Position numbers and translations under genes: made by a program. From the NCBI GenBank assembly GCA_011088215.1, contig JAALKD010000001.1, forward strand, positions 1-64,000: DNA of 64,000 nucleotides, written 5' to 3'. This document shows positions 18,360-27,700 of the stretch, in pieces (the first letter of the stretch is position 1; each line of letters opens with the position of its first letter). The stretch comes from Sphingomonadales bacterium. GTDB lineage: Bacteria; Pseudomonadota; Alphaproteobacteria; Sphingomonadales; Kordiimonadaceae. The notes beneath the pieces were generated by a model. It was given only the letters and a program-made list of their open reading frames with translations, made no database searches and had not been told where the DNA came from.

Positions 18360-19088
18360 ATGACGCGTTTGAAATTCATTCCGGTCGCACTCGTTATTCT
18401 TGCAGGTAGCCTCTATTTCTTGCGAGGCGTGCCAAACGATAGAATACCATACCCTGAGATAGGATCTTCTGACACATTGCGGGGATATAGTGGGCGACCT
18501 ATTCACTACAATGAAGTTCTTGTCGCTTATCGTTCATGGTTTGATGTGAAGGTCATTATCTACAACGATCTAAACGATGTACTTTCAGATCAGGGTTTCG
18601 ATTCATTGGACTTTGAAGCCATTAAGAAAGAAACAGGTGCGAGCCGCGTCATTCAAAATGGCCATCGGTACTGGGTTCTGGACAAAATAGAAAGCTACCG
18701 GGAAACACCGATCAAGCGACTTGGGGGCCATGATTTTCTGGTTCCGGGGTTTGTAACAGTTCCAATTTGGAACTTGATTTCCAGAAGGCCCTACACGGTG
18801 ATGGAAGTAGAAAGAGATACAATTTACACCTATTTTGCCAACAAGAAAGTTTATCGGCTGATTGATCCTGACGGCAAAGTATTTACGATGCAGGCTGCGT
18901 CCAGAAGTGTTGATAAGAACCAGACTATCGACCAACTTGATCGTCTCGGAGAAAAACTTCAGCTACCAAAGGGATGGCGATTCAGGATAGACATACTCAA
19001 GGAAAATTTGGTGTTAACATCAGGCGGCAAAACGGAAATAATTCAAGACGAATTTGAAAACACCTATCAACGGAACCTGTCCGACTAA
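18360..19088 (+). CDS. Hypothetical membrane-anchored protein
   Basis: A 242-residue protein I do not recognise. One N-terminal hydrophobic segment (residues about 5-22, FIPVALVILAGSLYFLRG) suggests a signal anchor or uncleaved signal. The rest is soluble, rich in charged and aromatic residues, with no cysteines and no known catalytic motif. RYWVLDKIESYRETP and FLVPGFVTVPIW are its most hydrophobic stretches. It follows the monooxygenase gene by 61 bases in the same direction, so co-transcription is possible. Codon use looks a little more AT-rich than its neighbour. Confidence 0.65.
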   Translation: MTRLKFIPVALVILAGSLYFLRGVPNDRIPYPEIGSSDTLRGYSGRPIHYNEVLVAYRSWFDVKVIIYNDLNDVLSDQGFDSLDFEAIKKETGASRVIQNGHRYWVLDKIESYRETPIKRLGGHDFLVPGFVTVPIWNLISRRPYTVMEVERDTIYTYFANKKVYRLIDPDGKVFTMQAASRSVDKNQTIDQLDRLGEKLQLPKGWRFRIDILKENLVLTSGGKTEIIQDEFENTYQRNLSD

Positions 19089-19138
19089 CCATAGTGGGGT
19101 GACATATCTTATCCACACTCTACTGCGGATGGCCCAAA

Positions 19139-19168
19139 CCAACGGCAAAGTTGCAACAATGCCGTTGG
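19139..19168. terminator. Stem-loop between convergent genes
   Basis: CCAACGGCA (19139-19147) pairs perfectly with TGCCGTTGG (19160-19168) around a 12-base loop, in the gap between the unknown plus-strand gene and the minus-strand porin gene. T-rich stretches follow at about 19181 and 19196 rather than directly after the stem. Probably a bidirectional terminator. Confidence 0.55.
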
Positions 19169-19222
19169 AGATAGCGTCTGGTTTTTCCGGCCTGATTTTT
19201 GATCGGAAACTTCTACGCTGAC

Positions 19223-20452
19223 CTAGAATTTAGCGCCGAGTGTGAACCAAATTTTGTCGGTATCGGTCGCAAAACCATCGGCATTATAGAAAGCCGCTTT
19301 TACCGATGCGGTAATATGCTTGCTCACTTTCTTGGAAACAAGCACGTCCCACTCGCTGCCGAAAGAACTGTTGCCCGCATCGCTTGAAAAGTCGTGGTAA
19401 ATAACTTTAAGCAGAGTGCCGCCCAGCCCGGCATCGCCAGGTACTTTATAGGCAACCGATGCATACATATCCTCGAGGCCGTTGCCCGGCGTCGACAAAA
19501 ACTTGTCCGCCCAACCGTTAAATTTATGAAGCGTTGCCAACGGAGTCTGAAAGGCAACGCCGCCGTCACTGCCCAGAAGTTCATAGCCAATTTGACCGGT
19601 CAAACCGCTTGTCGATGCGCTCAAACTGGCAGCCCAATAGTCGGCATTAAAGTCATTGGGGTTATCTTTGTAATCCGACTGCGATGCATATTCGATCTCG
19701 TAACCCAGTTTAACACCTTCTGACACCGCGCTACTGCCGACAAAACGGGCACCAACTGTGCTGCTGGACAGCCCAAAGACCGGCGCGTCATTCAAATCAA
19801 TCAGATAGGCATAAGCCGTCAATTTACCGAACTCAAAACCCGAATAGGTGACATTGATAACCTGAGTATTGGTATCCAGATCACCAAAGGGGTGATCGTT
19901 ACCGAATATTCGGTTTACGTTCCAGACATAGCCGTAAACTGCCGTCAAATCCTTGAAGGGTGTAAAGATGGCGGCGGCAGCGTCATAGGTTTGGTCGTTT
20001 TGTCGAAACCCGACTGTGCCAACAAAGCGCTGGTTGCCAAGATTGATACCCTGACGGCCCGCTTTGACCGTAACGCTGTCATTCTTATATTGAATATAAC
20101 CCTGATTAAACTCGGTAACATCCGGGTCAGCCACAACTGGGCGCGATATATTGCCGTTTACTGTGTTGTTATAGGTCTCTTTGCCAATCACAAGAACATT
20201 GGTACCTTCAACATACGCACTAAACCCGTTCACTTCCTTGGATTTAAACCATAACTTGGTCAGCAGTGTTGAGGCAGTGGCATTCCTGTTGAAGCCTTCC
20301 TGATCAACCAGTTCGAGACGATAACGCAAATCCAGACCGGCATCACCACCTGTGAAAAAATTTGTGTCATCTGCTGCATCCTGCGCTGCAGCCGGCATTG
20401 CCGCCATCAGTGCAAGAGCACTAACTGAAAAAAATGGGGATGTTTTTCTCAT
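19223..20452 (-). CDS. Outer membrane porin (alginate-export-like beta barrel)
   Basis: A 409-residue protein with a signal peptide (cleavage near AAAQ-DA) and a beta-barrel pattern throughout. LDLRYRLELVDQEGF, VTVKAGRQGINLGNQRFVG (the conserved arch of this porin group) and a C-terminal IWFTLGAKF ending in phenylalanine support an outer membrane channel. A Fnr-type box lies 60-73 bases upstream of its start, matching those at the narK1 and moaA promoters. Uptake of nitrate or other anions during nitrate respiration is therefore an inference from regulation. It lies downstream of the nar operon in the same direction but separated by its own promoter region. Confidence 0.78.
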   Translation of the reverse strand: MRKTSPFFSVSALALMAAMPAAAQDAADDTNFFTGGDAGLDLRYRLELVDQEGFNRNATASTLLTKLWFKSKEVNGFSAYVEGTNVLVIGKETYNNTVNGNISRPVVADPDVTEFNQGYIQYKNDSVTVKAGRQGINLGNQRFVGTVGFRQNDQTYDAAAAIFTPFKDLTAVYGYVWNVNRIFGNDHPFGDLDTNTQVINVTYSGFEFGKLTAYAYLIDLNDAPVFGLSSSTVGARFVGSSAVSEGVKLGYEIEYASQSDYKDNPNDFNADYWAASLSASTSGLTGQIGYELLGSDGGVAFQTPLATLHKFNGWADKFLSTPGNGLEDMYASVAYKVPGDAGLGGTLLKVIYHDFSSDAGNSSFGSEWDVLVSKKVSKHITASVKAAFYNADGFATDTDKIWFTLGAKF

Positions 20453-20511
20453 TGTTCAACTCCTTAAAACCATTCGACAATCTGTTTTTAGACCGCTTTG
20501 GTCAAAGCAAG

Positions 20512-20525
20512 CTGACCCAAGTCAA
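20512..20525. promoter_or_regulatory. Fnr/Crp-type operator upstream of the porin gene
   Basis: CTGACCCAAGTCAA matches the palindrome TTGAC-CCAA-ATCAA seen at the narK1 promoter with the same central CCAA and two differences. It is centred about 66 bases before the porin start codon, a usual position for an activator site overlapping -41.5 of a promoter. The likely ligand is the NIT-Crp/Fnr protein encoded in this window or a housekeeping Fnr. Confidence 0.6.
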
Positions 20526-20611
20526 GTCAAGGAGTTTTTTGAGGTGAATTTGTCACTTTTTTTGATGCGATACTGCAAAGGGCCAACCACCGAGTCGCAA
20601 ACGGAAGAACC

Positions 20612-21268
20612 TCAGGGGCAAAGCCGGCGAAACCGACCTTCTTCAGGCCGATAAGACAAGAGCTCGCCGCTATCAACATGAAAATACCAAGCGTGCAATG
20701 TCAGCGATTTTTCGGCAACTGCCTGTCGCACCCAAGGGTAACCTGCCAAATTTTGGATCGAAAGCAAAGCCCCCTCCATCTCGGCAAGCCGACAACATTC
20801 TTCCCTGCTGCTACCGCCGCTGTTTTCAAGAACAGCCCGCTTCGCTGGTTCAAGAATTGACACCCAATCGGCGATATAGTCATCTTCGCCAGCGTCGAAA
20901 CGCGGGGTATTGTCATCGCTTGCCATTAAAGCGGCGATGCCACCGCAATCGCTATGGCCCATCACGATGATATGCTCCACTCCTACATGGTTCACTGCAT
21001 ATTGGATAGCCGCGCCCAGAGATTTATGGTGCGATAGACCTTTCTCGTACGGCGGCACAATATTAGCGACATTATTAACCGCAAAAACCTCGCCCAGCCC
21101 CGCTTGCGTCAGAATTGCCGGATTTACCCGGCTGTCCGAACAGCCAATGATCAGGGTTTTGGGTTTCTGGCCCTTCGAGGCCCAATTTCGGTAAGCCTCG
21201 AATTTACTGTCCAGATATTCTTTCCGGAAAACCTTGTAACCCCTGATCAACTCTTCATAGGCGTCCAT
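20612..21268 (-). CDS. Beta-class carbonic anhydrase, last gene of the nar operon
   Basis: A 218-residue protein with the zinc/dyad motif GCSDSR (near residue 42), NIVPPY and HSDCGGI for the remaining zinc ligands, and a C-terminal YHAW..HVDSG-type segment (LHAWYFHVDSGELLSY). It starts 29 bases after the stop of the PpiC-like gene in the same direction and has no visible promoter of its own. It is therefore probably transcribed with narGHJI. Bicarbonate supply or pH balance during nitrate respiration is inferred from that position. It is a paralogue of the enzyme at 14.2 kb. Confidence 0.9.
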   Translation of the reverse strand: MDAYEELIRGYKVFRKEYLDSKFEAYRNWASKGQKPKTLIIGCSDSRVNPAILTQAGLGEVFAVNNVANIVPPYEKGLSHHKSLGAAIQYAVNHVGVEHIIVMGHSDCGGIAALMASDDNTPRFDAGEDDYIADWVSILEPAKRAVLENSGGSSREECCRLAEMEGALLSIQNLAGYPWVRQAVAEKSLTLHAWYFHVDSGELLSYRPEEGRFRRLCP

Positions 21269-21297
21269 CGCAATGCTCCGCCAACGAGACCTTTGAT

Positions 21298-21750
21298 TTA
21301 GAGGCTAGCCGCGAGATCAAAGCCCGCAATCTTCGCTTTTCCAGCCAGATCCAGCAAGTAAGACTGAATTCCATGGCGAGTACTCCTGGTATGCAGATAA
21401 TCGCGGATACGATCTTCAACCTTTTCAAAAGGCAGCGGCAATTTGCTGCCCTTGGCAACGTTAAAGCGCTCAATATTCTGGTCATAGTAACGACGACAGG
21501 CGGTGCTGTCGGCGGCAGGTGTCGTGACCTCGGTTTCCAGCAACTGCAACGCCGCCGCTTCAATCGCATCTGGCTCAGCACTTTCCTTCAGCATGCCACC
21601 TTCAACCGCCTGTTGGCGCAGTAACTCCTGAATTACCAGTGCTTTTGCCGCTTCGTCGCGCGCTGCTTCCCGGTTAGGCGCAGGGTGAAACTGCATCTCC
21701 TTGAAAACCGCATCATCATCAATTTCAACTTTGTTCACATATATCGGCAT
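21298..21750 (-). CDS. PpiC-like protein lacking the parvulin rotamase domain
   Basis: A 150-residue protein in the position where nar operons of pseudomonads and others carry a PpiC-type peptidyl-prolyl isomerase. It keeps the N-terminal SurA/NifM-like helical region (MPIYVNKVEIDDDAVFKEM, FHPAPNREAARDEAAKALV, CRRYYDQNIERF). It also keeps the C-terminal closing helices (PFEKVEDRIRDYLHTRS, LLDLAGKAKIAGFDL). The roughly 100-residue rotamase domain normally between YY..N..RF and PFE.V is replaced by a linker of about nine residues (NVAKGSKLP). The reading frame is intact. It may act as a pure chaperone for NarGHI assembly; that is inference. Starts 3 bases after narI. Confidence 0.75.
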   Translation of the reverse strand: MPIYVNKVEIDDDAVFKEMQFHPAPNREAARDEAAKALVIQELLRQQAVEGGMLKESAEPDAIEAAALQLLETEVTTPAADSTACRRYYDQNIERFNVAKGSKLPLPFEKVEDRIRDYLHTRSTRHGIQSYLLDLAGKAKIAGFDLAASL

Positions 21751-21753
21751 GAC

Positions 21754-22437
21754 CTAGCCCCTCTTTCGGACGATTTGATAACCGGAGCGGAACAGATATT
21801 TCACTGGCGCTGACAGCACATGCACAAGACGCGTAAAAGGGAACAACACAAAGATGGTCAACCCCAGCACAATATGCGCCTTAAAAATAGCAGGTTCATG
21901 CAGAACAAATTCCGCTGCGCCAGACCGAAAGGTCACTATATGCTGGGCCCAATTGGCCAGTGCAATCATCGAACTACCGTCCGGGTGCTGGGCAGAGGCC
22001 GGAATGGTAGCCAAACCCAAAATCAACTGCACGTACAAAACCAGAAGGATCATGATGTCGGCGAAACTGCTGGTTGCGCGTATACGGGGGTCTGTCAGCC
22101 TCCGAATAATCAGGACGGTCATACCAATAAAGCAGATCGTACCAAATATGCCCCCAGCCACCATCGCCATAAGCTGTTTGGTTGGTGCACTCATCAACAG
22201 ATGGTAAACCGGTTCAGGCGTCAACAAACCTACAAGGTGGCCAAAGAACAGCAGAATGATACCAACATGAAACAGGTTGCTGCCAATCCGCATTCCTTTG
22301 GACCGCAGAAGCTGGCTTGAGCCAGCTTTCCAACTGTATGGATCCTGATCGTAGCGCAGCACCGAGCCGAGCACCAAAACCGCCACGGCCAGATAGGGAT
22401 AAATCCCGAAGAAAAAATCATTGAGATACGCAGTCAT
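21754..22437 (-). CDS. narI: Respiratory nitrate reductase gamma subunit (cytochrome b)
   Basis: A 227-residue membrane protein with five hydrophobic segments and a short N-terminus (MTAYLNDFFFGIYPYLA). SNLFHVGIILLFFGHLVGL, WAQHIVTFRSG and FKAHIVLGLTIFVLFPFTRLVHVLSAP supply the histidines that bind the two b hemes. It anchors NarGH to the inner membrane and passes electrons from quinol. It follows narJ by eight bases. Confidence 0.95.
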   Translation of the reverse strand: MTAYLNDFFFGIYPYLAVAVLVLGSVLRYDQDPYSWKAGSSQLLRSKGMRIGSNLFHVGIILLFFGHLVGLLTPEPVYHLLMSAPTKQLMAMVAGGIFGTICFIGMTVLIIRRLTDPRIRATSSFADIMILLVLYVQLILGLATIPASAQHPDGSSMIALANWAQHIVTFRSGAAEFVLHEPAIFKAHIVLGLTIFVLFPFTRLVHVLSAPVKYLFRSGYQIVRKRG

Positions 22438-22445
22438 GTCCTCTC

Positions 22446-23141
22446 CTATCCAATTGGTGCGGCAGGCGCCGCTGGTTTCGCCTCAGGGCGTGTTGCTTGC
22501 GGGCATACGGCGCAGTCGGCAGCGCCGCCTGTTCCATCAAAGGCCGGAGCCTCTTCCCATTCTCGGTCCAATGCCTCCAGGCTTTGGTCCTCGCGGCCTG
22601 CATCAAGGGTTGCTTGCTCAATCACCTTGGGATCCACCTCAACGTCAGTAAGGTCGGCGAGAATACGGAAAATATGCTGATAGGGGCTTTTCTTGACCTT
22701 CAGCTTCGCGCCAACCGCCGCCAGAATATGAGCCGTTTCCGCCAGCATTTCCTGCGCTTCCGCAAAAGGACGAACCGATAGGTACTCCAGAAAAAGTGGC
22801 AGATAATCAGGCAGCTCTCGCTTGGCCAATTTGAAGCCGTGGTTCTTATATATGCCCATCAGGTCCACCATGGCCTGACCACGGTCCCGGCTTTCGCCGT
22901 GCACATGCTCAAACAGATAAAGTGAATTCGCACGCGAGCGGTCAAACAGAGCCACATAGTCTTCCTGAATACGAAGAATGCTTCGGCGTTCAAGATCATC
23001 CATGAGGGCAAACAAAGGCTTTCTGAGCTTAGTCGGCACCAGCCCTTCCTGCTCAATTGCCTCTTTGATTTCGCCCATATGCTGCTGCATTTCTTCGGTT
23101 GGGTATGAAAGCAGTAACCCAAGAAGTTTCAGAGTAATCAT
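22446..23141 (-). CDS. narJ: Nitrate reductase molybdenum cofactor assembly chaperone
   Basis: A 231-residue protein of the NarJ/TorD fold. It begins MITLKLLGLLLSYPTEEMQ and has the family segment LYLFEHVHGESRDRGQAMVDL, followed by KRELPDYLPLFLEYLS. The last 40 residues are Pro/Ala-rich with a CAVC pair and look disordered. NarJ keeps apo-NarG competent for Mo-bisMGD insertion and membrane attachment. Its ATG overlaps the narH stop (ATGA). Confidence 0.94.
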   Translation of the reverse strand: MITLKLLGLLLSYPTEEMQQHMGEIKEAIEQEGLVPTKLRKPLFALMDDLERRSILRIQEDYVALFDRSRANSLYLFEHVHGESRDRGQAMVDLMGIYKNHGFKLAKRELPDYLPLFLEYLSVRPFAEAQEMLAETAHILAAVGAKLKVKKSPYQHIFRILADLTDVEVDPKVIEQATLDAGREDQSLEALDREWEEAPAFDGTGGAADCAVCPQATRPEAKPAAPAAPIG

Positions 23142-24694
23142 TTTGGTCTCCTTACATTGCCGCTCATGGTATTTTTATGGGTCGGACCGCCAAACAAATT
23201 GCCGGAACCGTTTGACCCACCGGAACATCCGTTGCCAAAGCTGAAGCCGCATGCAGACCTGCTTTCGAAGGCAATATCATTGTCAAAAGGGGTTTTTCCG
23301 GCATATTCCCGGTGGTTGGTCGGAATGACAAAACGGTCATCATAATCTGCCAGCGCCATAATTTTATACATGTCAGCTATGGTGCGTTCGTCGAGCCCAA
23401 CCCGATCAAGAACGGCACTATCACCGCCACTACCGACAGTTTTCCCGCGCATAAAGGTACGCATCGCCATCATGCGTTCCAGCGCATGCACAACCGGCTC
23501 TTCTTTGCCGCCTGTGAGCAGATTGGCGAGATATTTCACCGGTATACGCAAGCTTTTTACGTCAGGCATAATGTCATCACCGGGAGTTTTACCGTCATTG
23601 TACGCGCTCTGGATCGGCGACAACGGCGGGATATACCAAACCATCGGCAAGGTGCGATATTCTGGGTGCAGCGGGAACGCTACTTTCCAGTCAATCGCCA
23701 TCTTGTAAACCGGTGACTGTTTGGCAGCCTCCAGCCAACTATCGGGTACGCCGTCACGTCTCGCCTGAGCAATAACTTCAGGGTCATGCGGATCGAGGAA
23801 AATATCACACTGAGCCTGGTACAGGTCCCGTTCATCGTCCGTGGACGCAGCCTCTTCAATGCGGTCAGCGTCATAAAGCAACACACCCAGATAGCGAATG
23901 CGTCCAACGCAGGTTTCCGAGCAAACGGTGGGATCACCGTTTTCAATACGCGGGAAACAGAATGTGCATTTTTCTGATTTTCCAGACTGCCAGTTGAAAT
24001 AGATTTTCTTGTAAGGACAGCCCGACACGCACATACGCCAGCCGCGACATTTGTCCTGGTCGATGAGAACTATGCCGTCTTCTTCGCGCTTGTAGATCGC
24101 ACCTGACGGGCACGCGGCCACACAAGTTGGATTGAGGCAATGTTCGCACAGACGCGGCAAATACATCATGAATGTATTTTCAAACTGGCCGTAGATGTCT
24201 TTTTCAATGTCCTGGAAATTATAATCCTGAGAGCGTTTTTCAAACTCTCCACCAAGTATTTCTTCCCAGTTGGGGCCCCATTCGACCTTTTCCATTTTTT
24301 GTCCGGTGATGACCGAATGCGCCCGTGCCGTTGGCGGTGTGTTCACTTCCGGCGAATTTTGCAGATGGGCATAATCGAAAGTAAAAGGTTCGTAATAATC
24401 GTCAATTTCCGGCAGGTCCGGATTGGCGAATATTTTAGACAGAAGCCTGAGCTTTCCACCCATTTTGGGCTGAATTTTACCACTGGTTTTACGTTCCCAG
24501 CCCCCTTTCCATTCTGCCTGATTTTCCCAATTTTTCGGATAGCCCACACCAGGCTTGGTTTCCACATTGTTGAACCAAGCATACTCAACGCCTTCGCGAC
24601 TGGTCCAGACGTTCTTGCAAGTAACCGAACAGGTGTGACAGCCGATGCATTTGTCCAGATTGAGGACCATGCCAATTTGTGCACGTATTTTCAT
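23138..24694 (-). CDS. narH: Respiratory nitrate reductase beta subunit
   Basis: I choose the ATG at 24694 (MKIRAQIGMVLNLDKCIGC), with AGGAGA just upstream, giving 518 residues as expected for NarH; the frame stays open to 24841 but that part lies inside narG. Four ferredoxin-like cysteine groups are visible: CIGCHTCSVTCKNVW, CEHCLNPTCVAACPSGAIY, CRGWRMCVSGCPYKK (the tryptophan marks the 3Fe-4S cluster) and CTFCFPRIENG..VCSETCVGR. It carries electrons from NarI to NarG. Ten bases separate it from the narG stop. Confidence 0.95.
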   Translation of the reverse strand: MKIRAQIGMVLNLDKCIGCHTCSVTCKNVWTSREGVEYAWFNNVETKPGVGYPKNWENQAEWKGGWERKTSGKIQPKMGGKLRLLSKIFANPDLPEIDDYYEPFTFDYAHLQNSPEVNTPPTARAHSVITGQKMEKVEWGPNWEEILGGEFEKRSQDYNFQDIEKDIYGQFENTFMMYLPRLCEHCLNPTCVAACPSGAIYKREEDGIVLIDQDKCRGWRMCVSGCPYKKIYFNWQSGKSEKCTFCFPRIENGDPTVCSETCVGRIRYLGVLLYDADRIEEAASTDDERDLYQAQCDIFLDPHDPEVIAQARRDGVPDSWLEAAKQSPVYKMAIDWKVAFPLHPEYRTLPMVWYIPPLSPIQSAYNDGKTPGDDIMPDVKSLRIPVKYLANLLTGGKEEPVVHALERMMAMRTFMRGKTVGSGGDSAVLDRVGLDERTIADMYKIMALADYDDRFVIPTNHREYAGKTPFDNDIAFESRSACGFSFGNGCSGGSNGSGNLFGGPTHKNTMSGNVRRPK

Positions 24695-24704
24695 CAAATC
24701 TCTC

Positions 24705-27700
24705 CTATTCGGCCGCTGCTGGGGTTGCGGGCTCTTCACCCCATTCGACATTTTCAGCCTTCCGAACCACGACAAATTCATCGCGGTTTGAGCCAACAGT
24801 GCCGTAATAATTGAAACCGTAAGCCAGCTGTGCGTATCCACCGATCATATGCGTAGGCTTGACCACCGTGCGGGTGACGGAGTTGTGAATACCGCCCCTG
24901 CCACCAGTTGTTTTGGCAACCGGTGTGTTGATGGTTTTTTCCTGCGCGTGATACATCATGGTCATGCCTTCTGGCACTCGCTGCGAGACAACCGCTCGGG
25001 CCATAATCGCACCATTTGCGTTGTAAAGCTCGATCCAGTCATTGTCCTCAACATCGATTTTGCGAGCATCAATTTCCGACATCCAGACCACTGGTCCGCC
25101 ACGGTTGAGGGTTAGCATCAACAGGTTTTCACTATAGGTGGAATGGATGCCCCATTTTTGGTGGGGAGTGATCCAGTTCAAAGCTACCTGTTTGGTGCCT
25201 TCACCGTGCGCATCGATCACCGGCGCGACAGTTTTGGTGTTAACCGGGCCTTTATAGACACAGAATCCCTCGCCGAAATCACGCATCCAAGCATGATCCT
25301 GGTAGAAATGCTGACGACCGGTTAGCGTTCGCCAGGGTATCAGCTCATGCACGTTGGTATAACCAGCGTTGTAGCTAACGTGCTCGTCCTCAAGACCTGA
25401 CCATGTTGGCGATGAGATGATCTTACGAGGTTGTGCCTTGATGTCATGAAAGCGGATTTTTTCATCCTCTTTCGGCTTGGCCAAATGAGTGTGTTCGCGG
25501 CCAGTAATATCGCCCAGTGCAGCCCATGCTTTTACCGCCACATGACCGTTGGTTTCAGGCGCCAGCGACAAAACTGTCTCTGCCGCATTTACGTCCGTGA
25601 CAATTTTGGGCATACCCTCATTAACACCAACTTCATCGTGAACACCGTTAAGACGACCCAGCAGGTCAACTTCTTCTTCGGTGTTCCATGCGATGCCCTT
25701 ACCACCATTACCCACTTTGCTCATCAAGGGGCCCAACGCGGTAAAGCGCTTGTAGGTATTCGGGTAATCCCGCGTAACTTCGACCAAACTCGGCATCGTC
25801 TTACCCGGAATGGGATCACACTCGCCCTTTTTCCAATCTGTAACACCTAGCGGCTGTGCCATTTCACCCGGCGTGTCGTGCAGGATAGGCAGCGTGACAA
25901 TGTCTTTTTCGACACCAAGATGACCGACGCAAAGCTCGGAGAATTTCTCGGCGAGACCTCGGTATATGTCCCAATCGCTACGGCTTTCCCATGCCGGGTC
26001 AACCGCACGTGTTAGTGGATGAATGAAAGGATGCATGTCTGATGTATTCAGGTCATTCTTTTCATACCAGGTGGCAGACGGCAACACGATATCGGAATAG
26101 ACACAAGTGGTGGACATGCGGAAATCAAGCGTGACAACAAGATCAAGTTTACCTTCCGGCGCTTCGTCATGCCAAACAACTTCGCTTGGTTTTTGACCGC
26201 CCGTTGACCCCATATCTTTACCCAAAAGACCATTTTGTGTGCCCAAAAGATGCTTGAGCATATATTCGTGACCCTTAACGGATGAGCCAAGAATATTGGA
26301 CCGCCAGATAAACATATTACGTGGGAAGTTTTTCGGATCGTCCGGGTCTTCACAGGCAAAACCGAGATCACCAGACTTGAGCTGGTCAACAACATAGTCC
26401 GCCGGTTTCATGCCCGCGGCATCTGCCGCTTTGGCAACCTTAAGCGGATTGTCGTTCAACTGTGGTGCAGATGGCAACCAACCCATGCGCTCCGACCGCA
26501 CGTTGCAATCAAGTAACGTGGTGTTCTTCCAGCTCTCCTTGTCCGCCAGCGGCGACAGGATTTCATCCATCTCCAGCTTCTCATAGCGCCACTGGTTTGA
26601 GTGGTTGTAGAAAAAGCTGGTGGAATTCATATGCCGAGGCGGCCGGGCCCAATCAAGGCCAAAGGCCAGTGGTTGCCATCCGGTTTGTGGCCGCAGTTTC
26701 TCCTGGCCCACATAGTGCGCCCAGCCACCGCCAGATTTGCCAACACAGCCACACATGATCAACAGGTTCATAATGCCCCGGTAAATCATATCCATATGAT
26801 ACCAGTGGTTCACCGCCGCGCCGAGAATAACCATCGACCGGCCGCGGGTTTGGTCAGCATTGGTGGCAAATTCGCGCGCCACCTGAATTACCTGCGCGGT
26901 CCACACCAGTGATTTTTTCCTGCCATGCCGGTGTATAGGGCACATCGTCATCAAAAGATGACGCCACATTGCCGCCACCAAGGCCGCGGTCAACGCCGTA
27001 ATTGGCCGCCATTAGGTCAAACACTGTTGCAACTTTAACCGCACCGTCTTTTGTCTCAACGGTTTTAATCGGCACATTGCGTTCCAGAACACTTGCATGG
27101 TCGGTGTGCTTGAAAATCGGTTGATCATTTTCCAGATTGCCAAAATATGGAAAGGCAACAGCTTCAACTGCATCACTGCCGTCGATCAGACTAACCTTTG
27201 GCCATACTTCACTACCGTCAGCAACGTTCTTAAGCTCAAGATTCCATTTCTTGCTTTCGTCCCAGCGAGACCCGATGGTGCCGTTAGGCACACAAATCTC
27301 GTCGGAATTACCGTCCAGAATGACAGCTTTCCACTCGGCGTTCTTTTCTTCGCCTAATCCGTCCGCCATATCGGAAGCACGCAGCAGGCGCCCGGGAACC
27401 AACTGGCCGTCTTTTTCGTCGAGCACCACCAAAAACGGCATGTCTGTGTACATGCGGCAATAGTCGTCAAAATATTCCGACTTTCCAGCGGTGTGAAACT
27501 CTTTCAAAATCACATGGCCCATCGCCATGGCCATTGCGCTGTCGGTACCCTGACGCGGGTTAAGCCAGATATCAGTAAGTTTCGCGACTTCAGAGTAATC
27601 CGGTGTGACCGACACGGTTTTGGTGCCTTTGTAGCGCACTTCGGTGAAGAAGTGCGCGTCCGGCGTGCGAGTTTGCGGCACGTTCGAACCCCAGGCAATG

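Noticed and set aside
21820..22320. A 166-codon plus-strand open frame
   Set aside because: Antisense to narI, rich in Gln, His, Lys and Asn as expected from the complement of a membrane protein gene.
23312..24814. Long plus-strand open frames opposite narH
   Set aside because: Shadows of the iron-sulfur subunit gene with no recognisable domain.
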